Source: Cryptomeria japonica (lineage: Eukaryota > Streptophyta > Pinopsida > Cupressales > Cupressaceae). From it: a DNA stretch of 64,000 bases. The stretch spans positions 716,863,867 to 716,927,866 of the forward strand of contig NC_081413.1 of the NCBI RefSeq assembly GCF_030272615.1, in the 5' to 3' direction. A program made the position numbers and the translations under genes. Within the stretch, counting starts at the first letter, position 1, and each line of letters begins with the position of its first letter. Positions 47,395-59,234 of this stretch are shown one piece after another. Below the pieces are notes generated by a model, which was not told the DNA's origin, did no database searches, and was given only the letters and a program-made list of their open reading frames with translations.

Positions 47395-48862
47395 GAATGA
47401 ATGAATGATTTAATGACATCCATGAGACCAAGCAATCTAAGGGATCGAGAATTGCAGCCTTAAGTTATCTTCAAACTCCTTTCAATGTCAAATCTTCTAC
47501 TATGGGTCTTGACTAGGAAGCTACTAGTTTCGCTAATCCTAGCTTCCTCAAATAACTCGTGTGGGCTACCAACTTTCAAGCTGTTTTCATACTAAACACA
47601 AATATCCTCATATGTTGTGCACTTAATAATAAAGTGCCATTGCATCTTCACCGCCCCCTTACTATAGAATATGCAAGTTCTCTCTTCCCGTTTTCTCAGG
47701 CATAGTCCATCTACTAGTCTTGCACCTAAGATGATGTGATCTAGTCCTCAATTGTGCAATTAGCAACCTTGCTTTTCCTTTAGAAACTGCCCCTTGATAT
47801 GTTTTTTCATGAGTTCTTCGGTTGGGTTAAACTCTTTGACATTATATGCTTTTTTTCACCCAATTTGCTTTGTCCACATGATGTCCCTGAATTTTTCTGT
47901 CACATTTTTTTTTATTTCCTCATTTGTGGTAGGACATTCATGCAAATTGATGCCCCATTTGCTCAACCATTTGTTGTTTCACTTCATCCATGTTTTGTTC
48001 CTTTAACCTGACGACTCCACAACTATTTTGGGCCAACGGTGGTTATCCATGTTTTCAGCCTTCTTTAGGTAACTTAGCAACTGGGTTATTGTTGATACCT
48101 CCAATGAGAAAATTCTTGCTTCAGTTGAAAGAATCTTACAAGGAACCATGGTTTTGACTTTGATATTGCTTGTGATTAGGTGCTTTTGGATTCTTTCTTT
48201 TTGTTTCCAATTGCAATTTGACATGCTACTACCCGAAAATTTGCAGCCATAAAGGTCAACCGTTGCAACCAGCAAACCAAAAAGAGTTTTCTTGGTTTTC
48301 CAATCCCACAATTAGCTTTTCAGTTTTTGAGTAAGAAGCTTTCCATCCTCCCTATATCCTCTTCTCTCTACAAGATTCCGAACTAAGCTTGTAGTGCAAA
48401 TCAATCTCAAGATACTTGTATTCTTAAACTATTTTCAATGGGCTGCATTCAAAAATAAAGTTAATTTGTTTGTCTTTTCTATTTAATGAAAAAGTCATGA
48501 CTTTGGTCTTGGTAGTGTTCATTTGCATCCCAACGTTGACAAAATTGTTCGAAGACCTTAAAATGTTATCTTAGCCCATGAGCTGTTTTTCAAATTTGGA
48601 TAAGATTGTTAGCATATAATACTAGCTTCACAACATACATTGCTAGCTGGACTAGTCTTCTAATTTGTCAATGTATAGGCCAAACAAAATGGCAGATAGA
48701 GGGCATCCTTGTTTAACACCAATGTCGCTACCAAAACATTTGGACATTCCTTCACTTGTTCTGATTTTAGCTCTACCCTGCTCAAAAAGTTTATGCACCA
48801 TTGCTCTATACACATCTAGTATACTCAGTTCTTCCAATTTGTTCCACTATTTGTTTGTAGAA
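47395..48862 (-). mobile_element. LINE, copy 2 (5'-truncated in RT)
   Basis: The minus strand has MEELSILDVYRAMVHKL, SDIGVKQGCPLSAILFGLYI, the region around YAD (damaged), TKKTLFGLLVATVDLYGCKF and QLLSYLKKAENMDNHRW. It is the same family as 39840-42530. It ends near 47395 in four GAAT units (ATTC on the LINE strand). Its 5' end abuts the LTR-like repeat at about 48865. Confidence 0.8.
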
Positions 48863-48864
48863 CA

Positions 48865-49700
48865 CGCATTAACATTGAGAGGTGGGGTGAATTAGTGTTA
48901 AATACTTAATTTGAATTAAGTAACCTGTTCTTTGCATTTAACAAATTGAAGATTGGCTTAGTTTAAAACTGAATGAAATGAAAGATACAAGGAAAGCAAC
49001 CACACAATAAGAGGACAAATTTTTTACGTGGAAACCCAAATTGGGAAAACCACGGTGAGAAATTTTGTTAGGATCTATTGTCCTAATCCAGCCTCACAGT
49101 TAAAAATATTACAATATCTTAGGGCACCAACTTGTTGATGTGTTTTTTAGGCACTTCCAACACAGAATAAAATACCAAGGTATTTTACCCTCTCTTGAAC
49201 AAGATCACCTCAGATACTAAATATCTGATCAACTAAGATGATTCCAAGGTTTCTACGGTTAGTTCTTGACACGTGGATAACTCAATGGTTTGATGTGAAT
49301 TGCTGTTCTTACTTGGGGACTTACACAATTGTTCTAAAGATTTCAAACTTATCTTGAATGGAGTAGGCTTGCCAATGATTTCAAACGACTTAAGATTTTG
49401 CAACTTGAGCTCTTAATCTATTCTAACAAAGATTTTAAAACAAAATGCAAAAGGATGATGGTTTAGAAGCTCTAATCTAATCCTAGAATGCAAGAGATAG
49501 TGAATGATTCAATGAAATTCAACTAGGCTAAGTATTACCATCAAAGAACAACTCTACACAAGCTTAGTGCAATCGTCTAAGGTAAATTTACAGATGTTCA
49601 AATACATGCTAAGCAACATCAACACCATCAATTGGATGCATATCAACGGGCAAGCATAAATTGAAGTTAAGTTTGATTTATATTCCAATTGTCCACACAA
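48865..49700 (+). repeat. LTR-like dispersed repeat, copy B
   Basis: Contains ACATTGAGAGGTGGGGTGAA with TTAGTG, then TTTACGTGGAAACCCAAATTG and GGGAAAACCACGGTG, in the same order as copy A (21398-21960). No ORF. Boundaries are approximate. Confidence 0.5.
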
Positions 49701-49776
49701 GGCAAACTCACAATCAACAAGAAGCTAGTGGTATGGATAAACGAATTTTATTCAAATGCATTCAATAATCTTTCAT

Positions 49777-52537
49777 TCAACTAAAATACTTGAAAACAAA
49801 TTCTAATCTAAATTTCCAAACATTCTTTTCCTGCATTGGTTGGAAATCTTTCCAAACTCCTTCCAAGTACTGTATCTTAAATATGAGCATTGTTGTCTTA
49901 TCAAATGCTTGGACATGCTGAGCTAGGAAATCGTTTGCTTGTTTCGAAACATCCTCTATCCATTTTCCAACCTCTTGATATGGATTCCTCATTGCCTCAT
50001 GATCAAAGGGGGATCCATGAGCAATAGCAATGGGTGAGACAAAGGTAGGATCCTCATGCCTTAGGGAATTCATCCCTTCATTATATTCTTTGCGTCTGCA
50101 TCTCTTTCTTTTCAATAGTCTTGTCTAATCATGCCTCAATAGCTCTTGAAACTGTTGCTTCTTTGTAGTAGGTCCAAGAACAATTGTGGTAACTTGATAA
50201 TCCATAGGAGTGACCACATCTCTGGTCTTATCACCTGTCGGGACAGCCACTTGTGCAATGTGTGCTCTTGTGTCATCTCTAGTAATCCTAGAGAACATCA
50301 TCGCTGCCTTCTTTTCCTTTTCCTTGCCAACCCTGGCTAGGAAGTCATCCATATCTTCTATGGGCTGTGCCTCTATCACTTTTTTCTTCTCCATGCTACT
50401 CAACAACCAATTGTGAATTATAGAAAATTCCATCTTGTCTTCGAGGTTCAAATCTTGATCAAGTCCTCTCAAGGCTGAAATAACATTATCATCATCATCT
50501 TTATCCTTAGGCAATTCCACTACATTATTGCCCAAATCAACCTCAAGTTGAATTGTGGGAGGTCATGGCTGTTCTTCATCATCTTCATGTGGTGCTGATT
50601 GTGCTGTAGCATGTAAATTTTGATCATTCTCTGGTAGGATTTCCATGTTGGAACCTCGTTCGGACTCATTGTCCTTCTTTGTCATATCATTCTCCTTCAC
50701 GGATGAGGAACTCATGGTACATTGAGGAGTGTTAGACTTATGCTTCTTGTGCCTTGACTTCTGGCTAACAATCTCCTTGCCTTTTGTTTGTAATCCTCCA
50801 GGCATACCTTTCCTTCTTTTGGGAGCCTAACTTTCCTCATCATTATGTGTTCTAACATTGCCTACCGCTCTCTCATCATCATTGAGAGAGGACTCCTCTT
50901 TTCTCATCTTATCATAGGTTAGGGTGACCTTTAGTTTTCTCAACTCATAATGTACTTGTCCACTCATTCCCTGGAGTAATCATTTACATCTCTCATCAAA
51001 ATATTCAAATCTACCAACTCAGGTTGCGACCAACTAGGCAATGTGATAGGCTTGTCTTTCTCCTTTGCATACTGTGGGTGGATGTGATCCCCATCATCTT
51101 GCACCTGATCTGGAGTAGAAAAGTAGAGAAGAAGTTACACTTCTTCATGAAGTCCATTGACATTCGTGACCACATTTTCCTTCTTACCGCGAACTCATCC
51201 ATGAGATTAGCCCAATAGTCCTCAATGTCAATCTTGTGTATAAACTTCCCTCCCTTAATTGTTACAATTCTTTGAAATGGATCGAATCGATCCTTGCCTC
51301 TATAGATTCCAAGATGCTAGAATTCCAATTCCTCATTAACTGTCTCTGTTGTTGCTGCAACGTGGCATACCTCCATCATTTTCCCAAGCGTGATAGGAAA
51401 AGTAATCCCTTGCCTATGCTTCGCCTTTTGGAGGAAATCATATTCTAAGAGCTGTCTCACTACCTCAAGTAACACCATCTTATCTGTCGGATACCTAGGA
51501 AGCTTGTATGGTTTTGATGTGAATCCTTGAATCCTTAGGTATGTGAAGGTAGAAAACTAGATATACCATGATCCATACTTCTCAATGAGCGTCGTTGCCT
51601 CCTTAGACAATCGTTTATGTATTCCGCCTTGCAGCAACTTTGTGATGTACATGGTGAAAGCATCGTTCACCCTTATATGATGTTCAATCTCACGCAGGTG
51701 GAGTTGTGGGTAGCACTCGTATACTTTGTATTGTCCTAGCCTGTTCCCAACTTCGCCTTTGCATATCAATCCTTTGTATGCAATATGTCTTGCAAGCATG
51801 TAGACTAGGTAGGAAGTCATATAGAATGTCTTTGGTTTTTCGAAACCTCTCAACTGGATGTCTAGGTTGTCACTTATAGTCTTTGCCCAATTGATCATGA
51901 TTGTTCCTCCCACTATCTTTTCAATAAATTAATACATCCATGTCTCAAATAGCGCCCCTTGAGGTGCTCCCATGACTTGGTTGAGTAGAAATATCAATTC
52001 ACTGTACTCCTCCTTGAAGTCTGAGCATAAGAGTCTCTTGGGTAACCTAGAGTGGTGCTTCATGTTCTCAAGAACACACTCGTTGTTTATAACTGTCAAA
52101 CACGACTTCGATCTTCTTTCAAATTTAGCTTGGGCTTCCTCCTTAGTTCTCTCATGCATGTCCCAAAATCTTGGGATTCCAAAGGCCTCCCCAATAGACT
52201 CCTAAACTAGGTATGCAACACCAACCCCTTAAGAGATTTGATCATTCTAGTTTGTGGATCATAATGCTTCACACACTCAACTATGAGTTCATTGCACTGG
52301 ATGGATGTTGGAAAACCAGCTTTGTGTAGATTCCACTCTTCATGATATTAGCCGCCAAGGGTGATGGGAGGTGATTCCTCGTTCCAAACATTCTTCGTCT
52401 CGTCCTCTTCATATCTAGGTACTCCATGTTGGTGTCTCTAATCTTCTTCCATTGGGATGTTATTTGTGACTCCGGATAGTTACCTTCTTGCACAACCTTC
52501 TTGCACAGCCTTCCTCGCTGATATCCTCGCTTTAGAC
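49777..52537 (-). pseudogene. Large unknown ORF, copy B (about 900 codons, decayed)
   Basis: Best start ATG at 52535-52537 (MSKARISARK). After frameshifts near 52320 and 52195 the frame reads IVECVKHYDPQTRMIKSL, DFKEEYSELIFLLNQVMGAP, ALFETWMY, FYMTSYLVYMLARHIAYKG, KVYECYPQLHLREIEHH, then FTYLRIQGFTSKPYKLPRYP and TDKMVLLEVVRQLLEYDF. Later: FIHKIDIEDYWANLMDEFAV and RRKMWSRMSMDFMKKCNFF, a Lys/Ser-rich linker and DMDDFLARVGKEKEKK. It ends EFVFKYFS at 49777. Stops are few and mostly CAG-to-TAG. It is paralogous to copy A at 30585-33983. Function unknown; no transposase or polymerase motif is seen. Confidence 0.75.
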
Positions 52538-53300
52538 ATGAGACTTGTACGAAGCTGGAAGTTAATATCATGACAAAATAACTTAAATAATTCATTTTCA
52601 GAATTACCCTAAGTTCTGATTTTGAAATTTTTTCTATCTTTATGAGCTCGAAAATCAGAAATTTAAACAATGTATAATATGAATTTGGAAATAAGGCATT
52701 TCGCCTTCTAAAGAACCTGAATTTCAAACTCAGAACAAGTTTGATTACAATGTATAAATCTGAAGGCATGTCTGCAAACTCAGAAAATGAAGTATTTTGA
52801 TGTCACAAATGTATTTCCAGGTCTGATTTTTCTGCGTTTGGAGGTCTGAAACACCTCTGCAACTGCGACTTTAATGTCTAGGATCACTCATAATCATGGC
52901 ACAACACATATACTTGGTGTGATTTTGCCCCAATCAGCTGGAAATCAATACGCCCGGGCATAAACAATGGCTGGGATAATCTCTTAAGTCTGTAATGCAA
53001 GTAAATGGTGGCTGGGAAGAACATTTTGGCTGGATAAAATATGTCTTGGATTTGGTAATGAAGCTTGGACCAGCAATGGTGCTACGAATGATGTTGCAAT
53101 CTCTGAACAATGGGGCCACACCGGGGTTTTGGACAAAGTCGCCCTTCCTCCAGTTGTAGTGAACCTTGAATCGACCTCTTCCAACCCTCCAACTGTCAAA
53201 TCAGTCACAATATAATATAATATAAGGTGCTGGACTGTATATTTATTCATGTTTTTGCCTAAAAATGTCACCACACAGCCAATGTGGGATAAAAATTTGC
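52538..53300 (-). other. Leader or LTR part upstream of copy B ORF
   Basis: No gene. In the ORF's orientation it lies between the repeat array and the start codon. No primer-binding site was found. Confidence 0.35.
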
Positions 53301-53308
53301 CTTACCAG

Positions 53309-54470
53309 CCAAATGGAAAATCGATATGCATTGGGATTTCAACACTTGGCACAATTTTACCTTGTTTGATCATTAAATGTATGTGGTAAGGGAAAATTGA
53401 TGCCAATTGGGACATATTTACCTTCAAAATTTCACTTGAATTTAATATCCAGCCACTTGGGGATATTTGAACTCCATTGGGACACATAATTTTCACTTAA
53501 ACTCACCCCAATTTGCAAATTATAACCTTGAGGGGAAAATCAACCCTCATTTGGACAAACAAATTTCCATCACTTAACTCATTTTCATTCACAAATCCAC
53601 TCCAGGGGAAAATCGATGGCCATCTAGACAAACAAATTTGATCATTTTCATGTAAAAATACCCTTTGGTGGAAATTCGCTCTTCATTGCGACTCAAATTT
53701 CCATCAAAACTTGTCAAAATTCATCAAAATGCTCTCCAGGGAAATTCGAACCCCATCTGGACATGTAAACTTAGTCATTTTTCTTCATTTTGACCCCCAG
53801 TGGAGAATCAACTTCCATTGGGACACAGATTTGTCCTCATTTCACTTATTTGTTTCACTTATTTGTCCTTTGGTGGAAATTCGAACTTCATCCGGACATG
53901 CAAATTTGTACTAGAACTTAGTCATTTTACCACCTGGTGAAAAAATGTGGGTAATCGGGATAGCTCTTATAGGCCTGGTGGAAAAATGACCTCCATCTAG
54001 ATAATCTCAGTGGAGATTCTAGATGCATCGGGATTTTGCCCAAAAACACTTGCAAATTCAGTCCATGAGGGGAAAAATGCACCTCATCGGGATTTAGACC
54101 ATTTTCATCATTAAAATAAGTCTTTTTGCAAAAAAATGGAGTGGAAAATCATGCTCCATTGGGACAAAGTCCATTTTCACCTTTATTGCTCAGTGGAAAA
54201 ATGTTTCCCATCGGGACAACTCACTTTTATGCCTTAATTTGATGGGGGAGAAACACCTTCCATCGGGATTGTGATGATTTTCACACTGTAAAAGCCCAAA
54301 CTTATCAGATTTTGACATTTTATGCAGTGGAAATTCTATTTCCATCGGAACTTTAACATTTTAATTGGATTTGAGGGGTGGAAAACAGGAGTCCATTGGG
54401 ACTTTGTGCACATTTGACTTATTCTACCTCTAAGGAGTGGAAAAATGACTACTATAGGGACTTTTGATGC
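53309..54470. repeat. About 19 degenerate GTGGAAAAATG...CATCGGGAC units
   Basis: Units near GTGGAAAAATGACCTCCATCGGGAC recur at roughly 53309, 53389, 53457, 53532, 53604, 53666, 53738, 53799, 53869, 53935, 53970, 54010, 54066, 54136, 54190, 54245, 54322, 54375 and 54434. Spacing is mostly 40-80 bp, with T-rich filler between. Identity between units is only about 60-80%. Confidence 0.85.
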
Positions 54471-54805
54471 TCGAACACAAAATTCACACCAATTTGCAAC
54501 ATGTAAAACACATTATGCTCATATTTTAAAGCAAGTTGCAACCTCAAACGCTTAGAAAAACTTAGGATCATTTTGACATTTTAACAATTTTTAAACACTT
54601 TGATCCTATTGACTTCAAAACTTAAAATTTAAACATTGCTCGCACATTGAAGACCTCTGGACATGATCACATCAAAAATGAGACTCGGGCACTGAAAGCT
54701 TAAAATTACCACTTGACTGTCAAAACCCTTAAACTAACGCAGGCGGAAAGCACGAAAGAGGGGGTCCCCGTTTACAATGGGGCGATGTGCGAAAAGGTCA
54801 CAACA
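54471..54805 (-). repeat. Probable start of an LTR (TGTTGTGACC)
   Basis: On the minus strand the sequence begins TGTTGTGACCTTTTCGCAC at 54805 and runs into the repeat array and then the copy B ORF. This is the likely 5' LTR boundary of the element carrying that ORF. The inner end is not determined. Confidence 0.5.
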
Positions 54806-56340
54806 CAACCCCAATGTACCACCAACTTCTGAATAGTGAATACAATTTACAATTTGTTGAGCACCAACTCAACTAATGTTCAGAGCAACAACTCAACCAA
54901 TTTTCAGAGTACCAACTCTAAATACAATCAATTTCCAGATTATATCAACTCAATCAATTTTCAGAGCACCAAATCAATTTGCAGATTATACTGCTTTATC
55001 ATGATAGACTGAAAATTTAATTCACCCAAAATGAACAGATAGAGAATGATTCAAAATACAGATTTGATTAATCTGCAAAACAAGTAGATTAGATATAATG
55101 TGATTCGTATAAATCTGCAATCATAGAATCGCTGTACTTCTGAAGAAATGATATCTCTGTAGTCTGGAAGAAATTATGCAACAGATCCAAAATGAAAGTC
55201 CTTGTATTTACCAAAATGCTTCAAGACAAAACTGGATATGATGTCAGTGAATTCTTTATTGCTGGAATATCAAAACACATATATAAATATAAATCTCAGA
55301 AGTATAATCTATACCTGCTATTCTGGATAGCATACATATTCAGAACTCTGTCTTTACTCACCACACAAACATGTCTTTTCAAATTGCGCTTCTTCTTATT
55401 GCCTTTTAGCCTCAACACATCTTTATCATATTTCGACATGCCTTCGAAAATTAAGCCCCTCAACACATTTATGCTTCTTAGCAAGCTTGGCAGAGATTGT
55501 TTCCACCTCTTACACAGAGCAATGTGACTTTATTTCATTTCGCATACACGCATCACTTTCTCCAGGCACCGAAGTAAATATAAATATGAGTGAGTTTAGT
55601 CGTCACTGGTTAGGAGTAGTTATTTGTTAACATAAATAAGTTCAACTAAATATTGAGAAATCCAACTTCTCTAGTTCGAACTTCATAATATTGACAAATG
55701 CAACTTCAAACTGCATCTCTTAACACAACAGATTCGAAAGGAGTTATAGCCAACCACAAATTCCATTTCGTACCAACTATCTATGCATTGATTAATGAAT
55801 ATCATAAGAGAGTAATTTGTTTGTTTCTCCAATGTCATCTATGCTGTCACAGTGAGTCATTTTTTATTAACATTACCAGTCATAAACCCTGAATAAAAAT
55901 ATGCTCTGCAAGCCTGATAATAAAATCTTTAGATGCTGAATGAAGAAAAAAATGAGTGGAGGAGACAAGCCCGATAACAAGAGAAGATTGATATAATAAG
56001 CCCCGATAACAAGATGTATAGACACAACAAGAGAAGACTGATATAGTTAAGTGTTGGATACAAGGCTCTCCCGATATTATTGTAGATATGATTTCTTATG
56101 AATTCATTCCAGATTTAATTCTGATTCTTTTCTAATATTATCTGTACTTTGCGTTTCCAGATCCAACAATAGAGCATACTTCAGATTAACAACACGAGCA
56201 CACTTCAGAAAATAACCACACCGTGACAATCTTGTCCATACAAACTGAATATCTGAATTATTATTAGCTTTGACATCAATGCCAAAATTGATGTCAACAT
56301 TGTCTCTAGGCTTTTTTAAAGTTGACAAAGCGGCAAAAGC
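54806..56340. other. No recognised gene; short direct repeats
   Basis: CAACTCAATCAATTTTCAGAGCACC-like phrases recur about five times at 54850-54985. AAGCCCGATAACAAGA-like phrases recur at 55965-56015. A minus frame at 56104-56340 continues from the LINE but is not LINE-like. Confidence 0.35.
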
Positions 56341-56962
56341 TTCCTCTTTTTGAGTTTTCCGTATTTTTTCAATCAAGCATCTAAGGGTGATGCAATGATC
56401 AATTGTAGAGTGTCTTGGTCTAAAACATGCATGCCCTTTTGTTTTTTTCCCTTATTTTCTACCCAATTGCTGATTCTATGTTCTATCATGCTCCCAAATT
56501 TCCAAGAAGAGGATTGACCATAATAGTGCTGTAGTTAGATGGACTGTTAATATGCCCACTTTTATAGAGAGGGATGACCACACTAGTTTTCCACTCTGTT
56601 GGAAAGCTGTCTTGAGTGATGTCATTGAACATTCTTTTGATATAAGGGGCAAGGATTTCAACTCCCCATTTTACAATTTATCTTGAAGCCCATACATGTC
56701 TCGTGCTTTACCAATTGCTGAATTTTTTATTCGTTATTTGATATCTTCTACCAAGAAGAGCTCCATTGACATGTTAACTATGGGAGGAGAGTTTTTCTCT
56801 TGGACCCACTCATAAAGTAGTCTCAGACATTCTAGCCATTGGGCACCTGTGATATTGTTTTCAATCTGTATTCTTTTTTGCTGTAGTTCCTTCCACAAAC
56901 CTTTGGGGTATTGTTTTACAAGAGAAATTAGTTTCTTCCACAAACCTTTGGGATCTTATTTT

Positions 56963-57774
56963 TGTTGGTTTTTAATTAGGGTGAAGAGCGGATTCCAATT
57001 GCCTACGGCAACATTGGGATCCGCCCTTTAGGGCTGGGACCTTTTCCTCACACGCCACTCTCTAGGGCTGAGCCCTTTCCCACACGCCATCCTCAAATAG
57101 GGCTGGGCCCCTTCTCACACGCCACTCTCAAATAGGGCCAGCCTCTTAAAAGGACACACTACACTAATATCCTTGGCGCCAAAATACCCCATTCAAAGGC
57201 CGACCTAATTAAGGATAAGATGGGTATAAATAAAGATGCAAAGTGAAACATTATACACTTGCAAAATATACATCAATTGTGAAATTCAGTCTGCTATCAG
57301 CTAATGCGAAATACATCAGAAAGGTGCGAATTCATCTCCAGTCAAGTGCGAACTTTGTAACTCCTCCTTCATTGTCATCTCTGCCGTTGAAAGTGCGATC
57401 TCCATTCAAGTAGAGGTGCTGGCCCTTCATATAATCTCAGAACTGTAGCAGACCTGTGAATGTTGAAAGAACATATCTGATTGTTCATTCACCCACTAAG
57501 GGGAAGTGTAGATCTGAACAGAAGACTACAGACCTATTGGAGTCAACCTAAGAAGCAGTTTGTGTGCTGACCTATTTGCTAAGTGAACTCCTTCATCAAA
57601 GCCCTAAGAGATAAGTTGTAATCAGAACATTATGCTTAATACATAATCAGATCCGAGGATCTTTGTGGCTGGGTTTTTCCTCGTAGGAGGTTTTCCCAGG
57701 GTACTTGTGTGTTGTGAGTTCATTTTGTTCATTTCTCTACTTATGCTTAATTCTGGAAAATCCTAACACTAACA
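56963..57774 (+). repeat. Probable solo LTR in LINE copy 3
   Basis: The plus strand has a TATA box (GGGTATAAATAAAG at about 57222-57235), then a U5-like end with TTTTTCCTCGTAGGAGG and TTTTCCCAGGG, and finishes CTAACACTAACA at 57774. A plausible start is TGTTGG at 56963. No clear target duplication. Confidence 0.55.
57025..57150. repeat. Tandem repeat, about 40-bp units, 4 copies
   Basis: Units near CACACGCCACTCTCAAATAGG + GCTGGGCCCCTT recur four times at the start of the solo LTR. Confidence 0.75.
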
Positions 57775-58000
57775 GCATTCAACATTAATCTGGAAATTTA
57801 GATAGATTTCTATTTTCTGAACATTGTATTAATCTGAAAGTCTAAAAACTAACAATTTTTGTTGCACCGTTTTCTCATAATTCTTCTTATTTTCTTTGTT
57901 CATTCCCCTCTTTCAATGATCTATCAAATAATTAGAAGTAGGAAGTCCTTTAACTCCACTTAATAGATAGTATGATCTATCTATTGGCACACTCTTCATT
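57775..58000. other. No gene; contains 29-bp match to copy A ORF
   Basis: 57935-57963 equals 33409-33437 exactly (29 bp, part of the GVKGLPTS coding region of copy A). The flanks do not match. Confidence 0.6.
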
Positions 58001-58780
58001 ATACCACAGATTTGCTGAAAAAATGTTTACGGTCCCTTTCTTGTGGCAAGATCTTGCTGCGAACACTATCACTTGCCTTGTTGGTTTCTTTGTCCCCTAT
58101 GCTATTTTTTATAATATGAAAATGTTGCTCAAGAGCAGCACTAAAGATTCCTCTATGTTCTTGATTCGTGAGGATTTTCCTCTTTGGAAAGGGTTTTCTT
58201 CTGCATATGATGGGTTTGTTTGCCATGTTGGCTGCATGGAATGATGCCAAGTTTAACAAGTAGAGTTGCATGATCAGATTTCATCTCAATAAGGCATTCC
58301 CAATATCAAACTCCAACAATTTAGAGATAAAACTCCAGGAGCAAGTTATGTAGTCCACCACACTTTGACCATTATATGTTTTGTAGGTAATACCAGCTGA
58401 ATTTGGTCAACCTCTCATGCCATTGCAAATAACCATGCAAAAAAAGCTACAAAGCCCTACTAATTTTGCCCCAAAGGGTGTGAAGAACTCTTTGTTTTGG
58501 AACTTACTATCTCAATCTCACAGGCATCATTAAAATGGATGATGGGAATATCACCATGGTTAGATTTATCTTAATTGGAGTTGTGATATAACAATATTTG
58601 TCCTGTAATTTGCAAAAATTATAAGCCTTGGCTTTCATATGAACCTTTTGACTTAAATCACCTAAACCTTATTGCTTATATTCTTCATAAGAAGCTTGTT
58701 AGGAATGAGTGAATAACATAGGTTAATAATTAATAGATAATAAATAATAAGTTAACACACTATTGCTATTTTTAACTAAG

Positions 58781-58920
58781 TTACCGGTTCCGGTTCGGAT
58801 TCGGGTACGGGTTCGCGGATTCGGCAAAAATTTTTTTTTTTTGGGTACGGGTACGGGTTCGTCCGTACATATATATATATATATTTTAATTTTTTTTAAT
58901 ATATATATATATATATGTTC
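58781..58920. repeat. hAT left subterminal repeats and (TA)n
   Basis: GGTTCGGATTCGGGTACGGG-type repeats at 58787-58865, a T-run, then TA dinucleotide blocks at about 58868-58886 and 58901-58917. Confidence 0.7.
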
Positions 58921-59234
58921 AAACTTCAAACATCAAAATTATATATGTTCACAGTTCAAACATACAAATATGAAACATCAAACATACAATGTAACTTTCC
59001 CATACAATGATACATAGATGATAACAGATAAATCATAAATCAATAAATCATAAATCCATAATTGCCAATGCCAATAAATATTCTGATATTGATATATCAT
59101 AAATCATAAATGTAATATCATATTCATAATTTGCAAAAAAGATAATATTCAAGTTTCAAGTTTCAAAATGTGAAAATGTCATGACACAATAAAGTATAAA
59201 GTTAAACATTCAAATTACAAGCCATCTATGGGAT

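Larger units (their letters stand above)
56340..58620 (-). mobile_element. LINE, copy 3, split by a solo LTR
   Basis: Minus-strand pieces in LINE order: an endonuclease part at about 58250-58620 (NGQSVVDYITCSWSFISKLL, then an LLR.N.MQLYL SDH-like end), a linker at 58000-58250 (LTNQEHRGIFSAALEQHF, like copy 1's LTHENQETFQTMLKKQ), an interruption at about 56963-57774, then GLWKELQQKRIQIENNITGA and WLECLRLLYEW (56740-56900) and the RT start STIDHCITLRCLIEKI (about 56360). The RT core is missing. Stops are frequent. Confidence 0.65.

Noticed and set aside
53309-54470. CRISPR-like array
   Set aside because: Units are highly degenerate with irregular, similar spacers, and the genome is a plant nucleus.
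55192-55527. 111-codon plus-strand frame and its antisense
   Set aside because: No domain, no splice context, and Lys/Leu-rich AT-driven composition.
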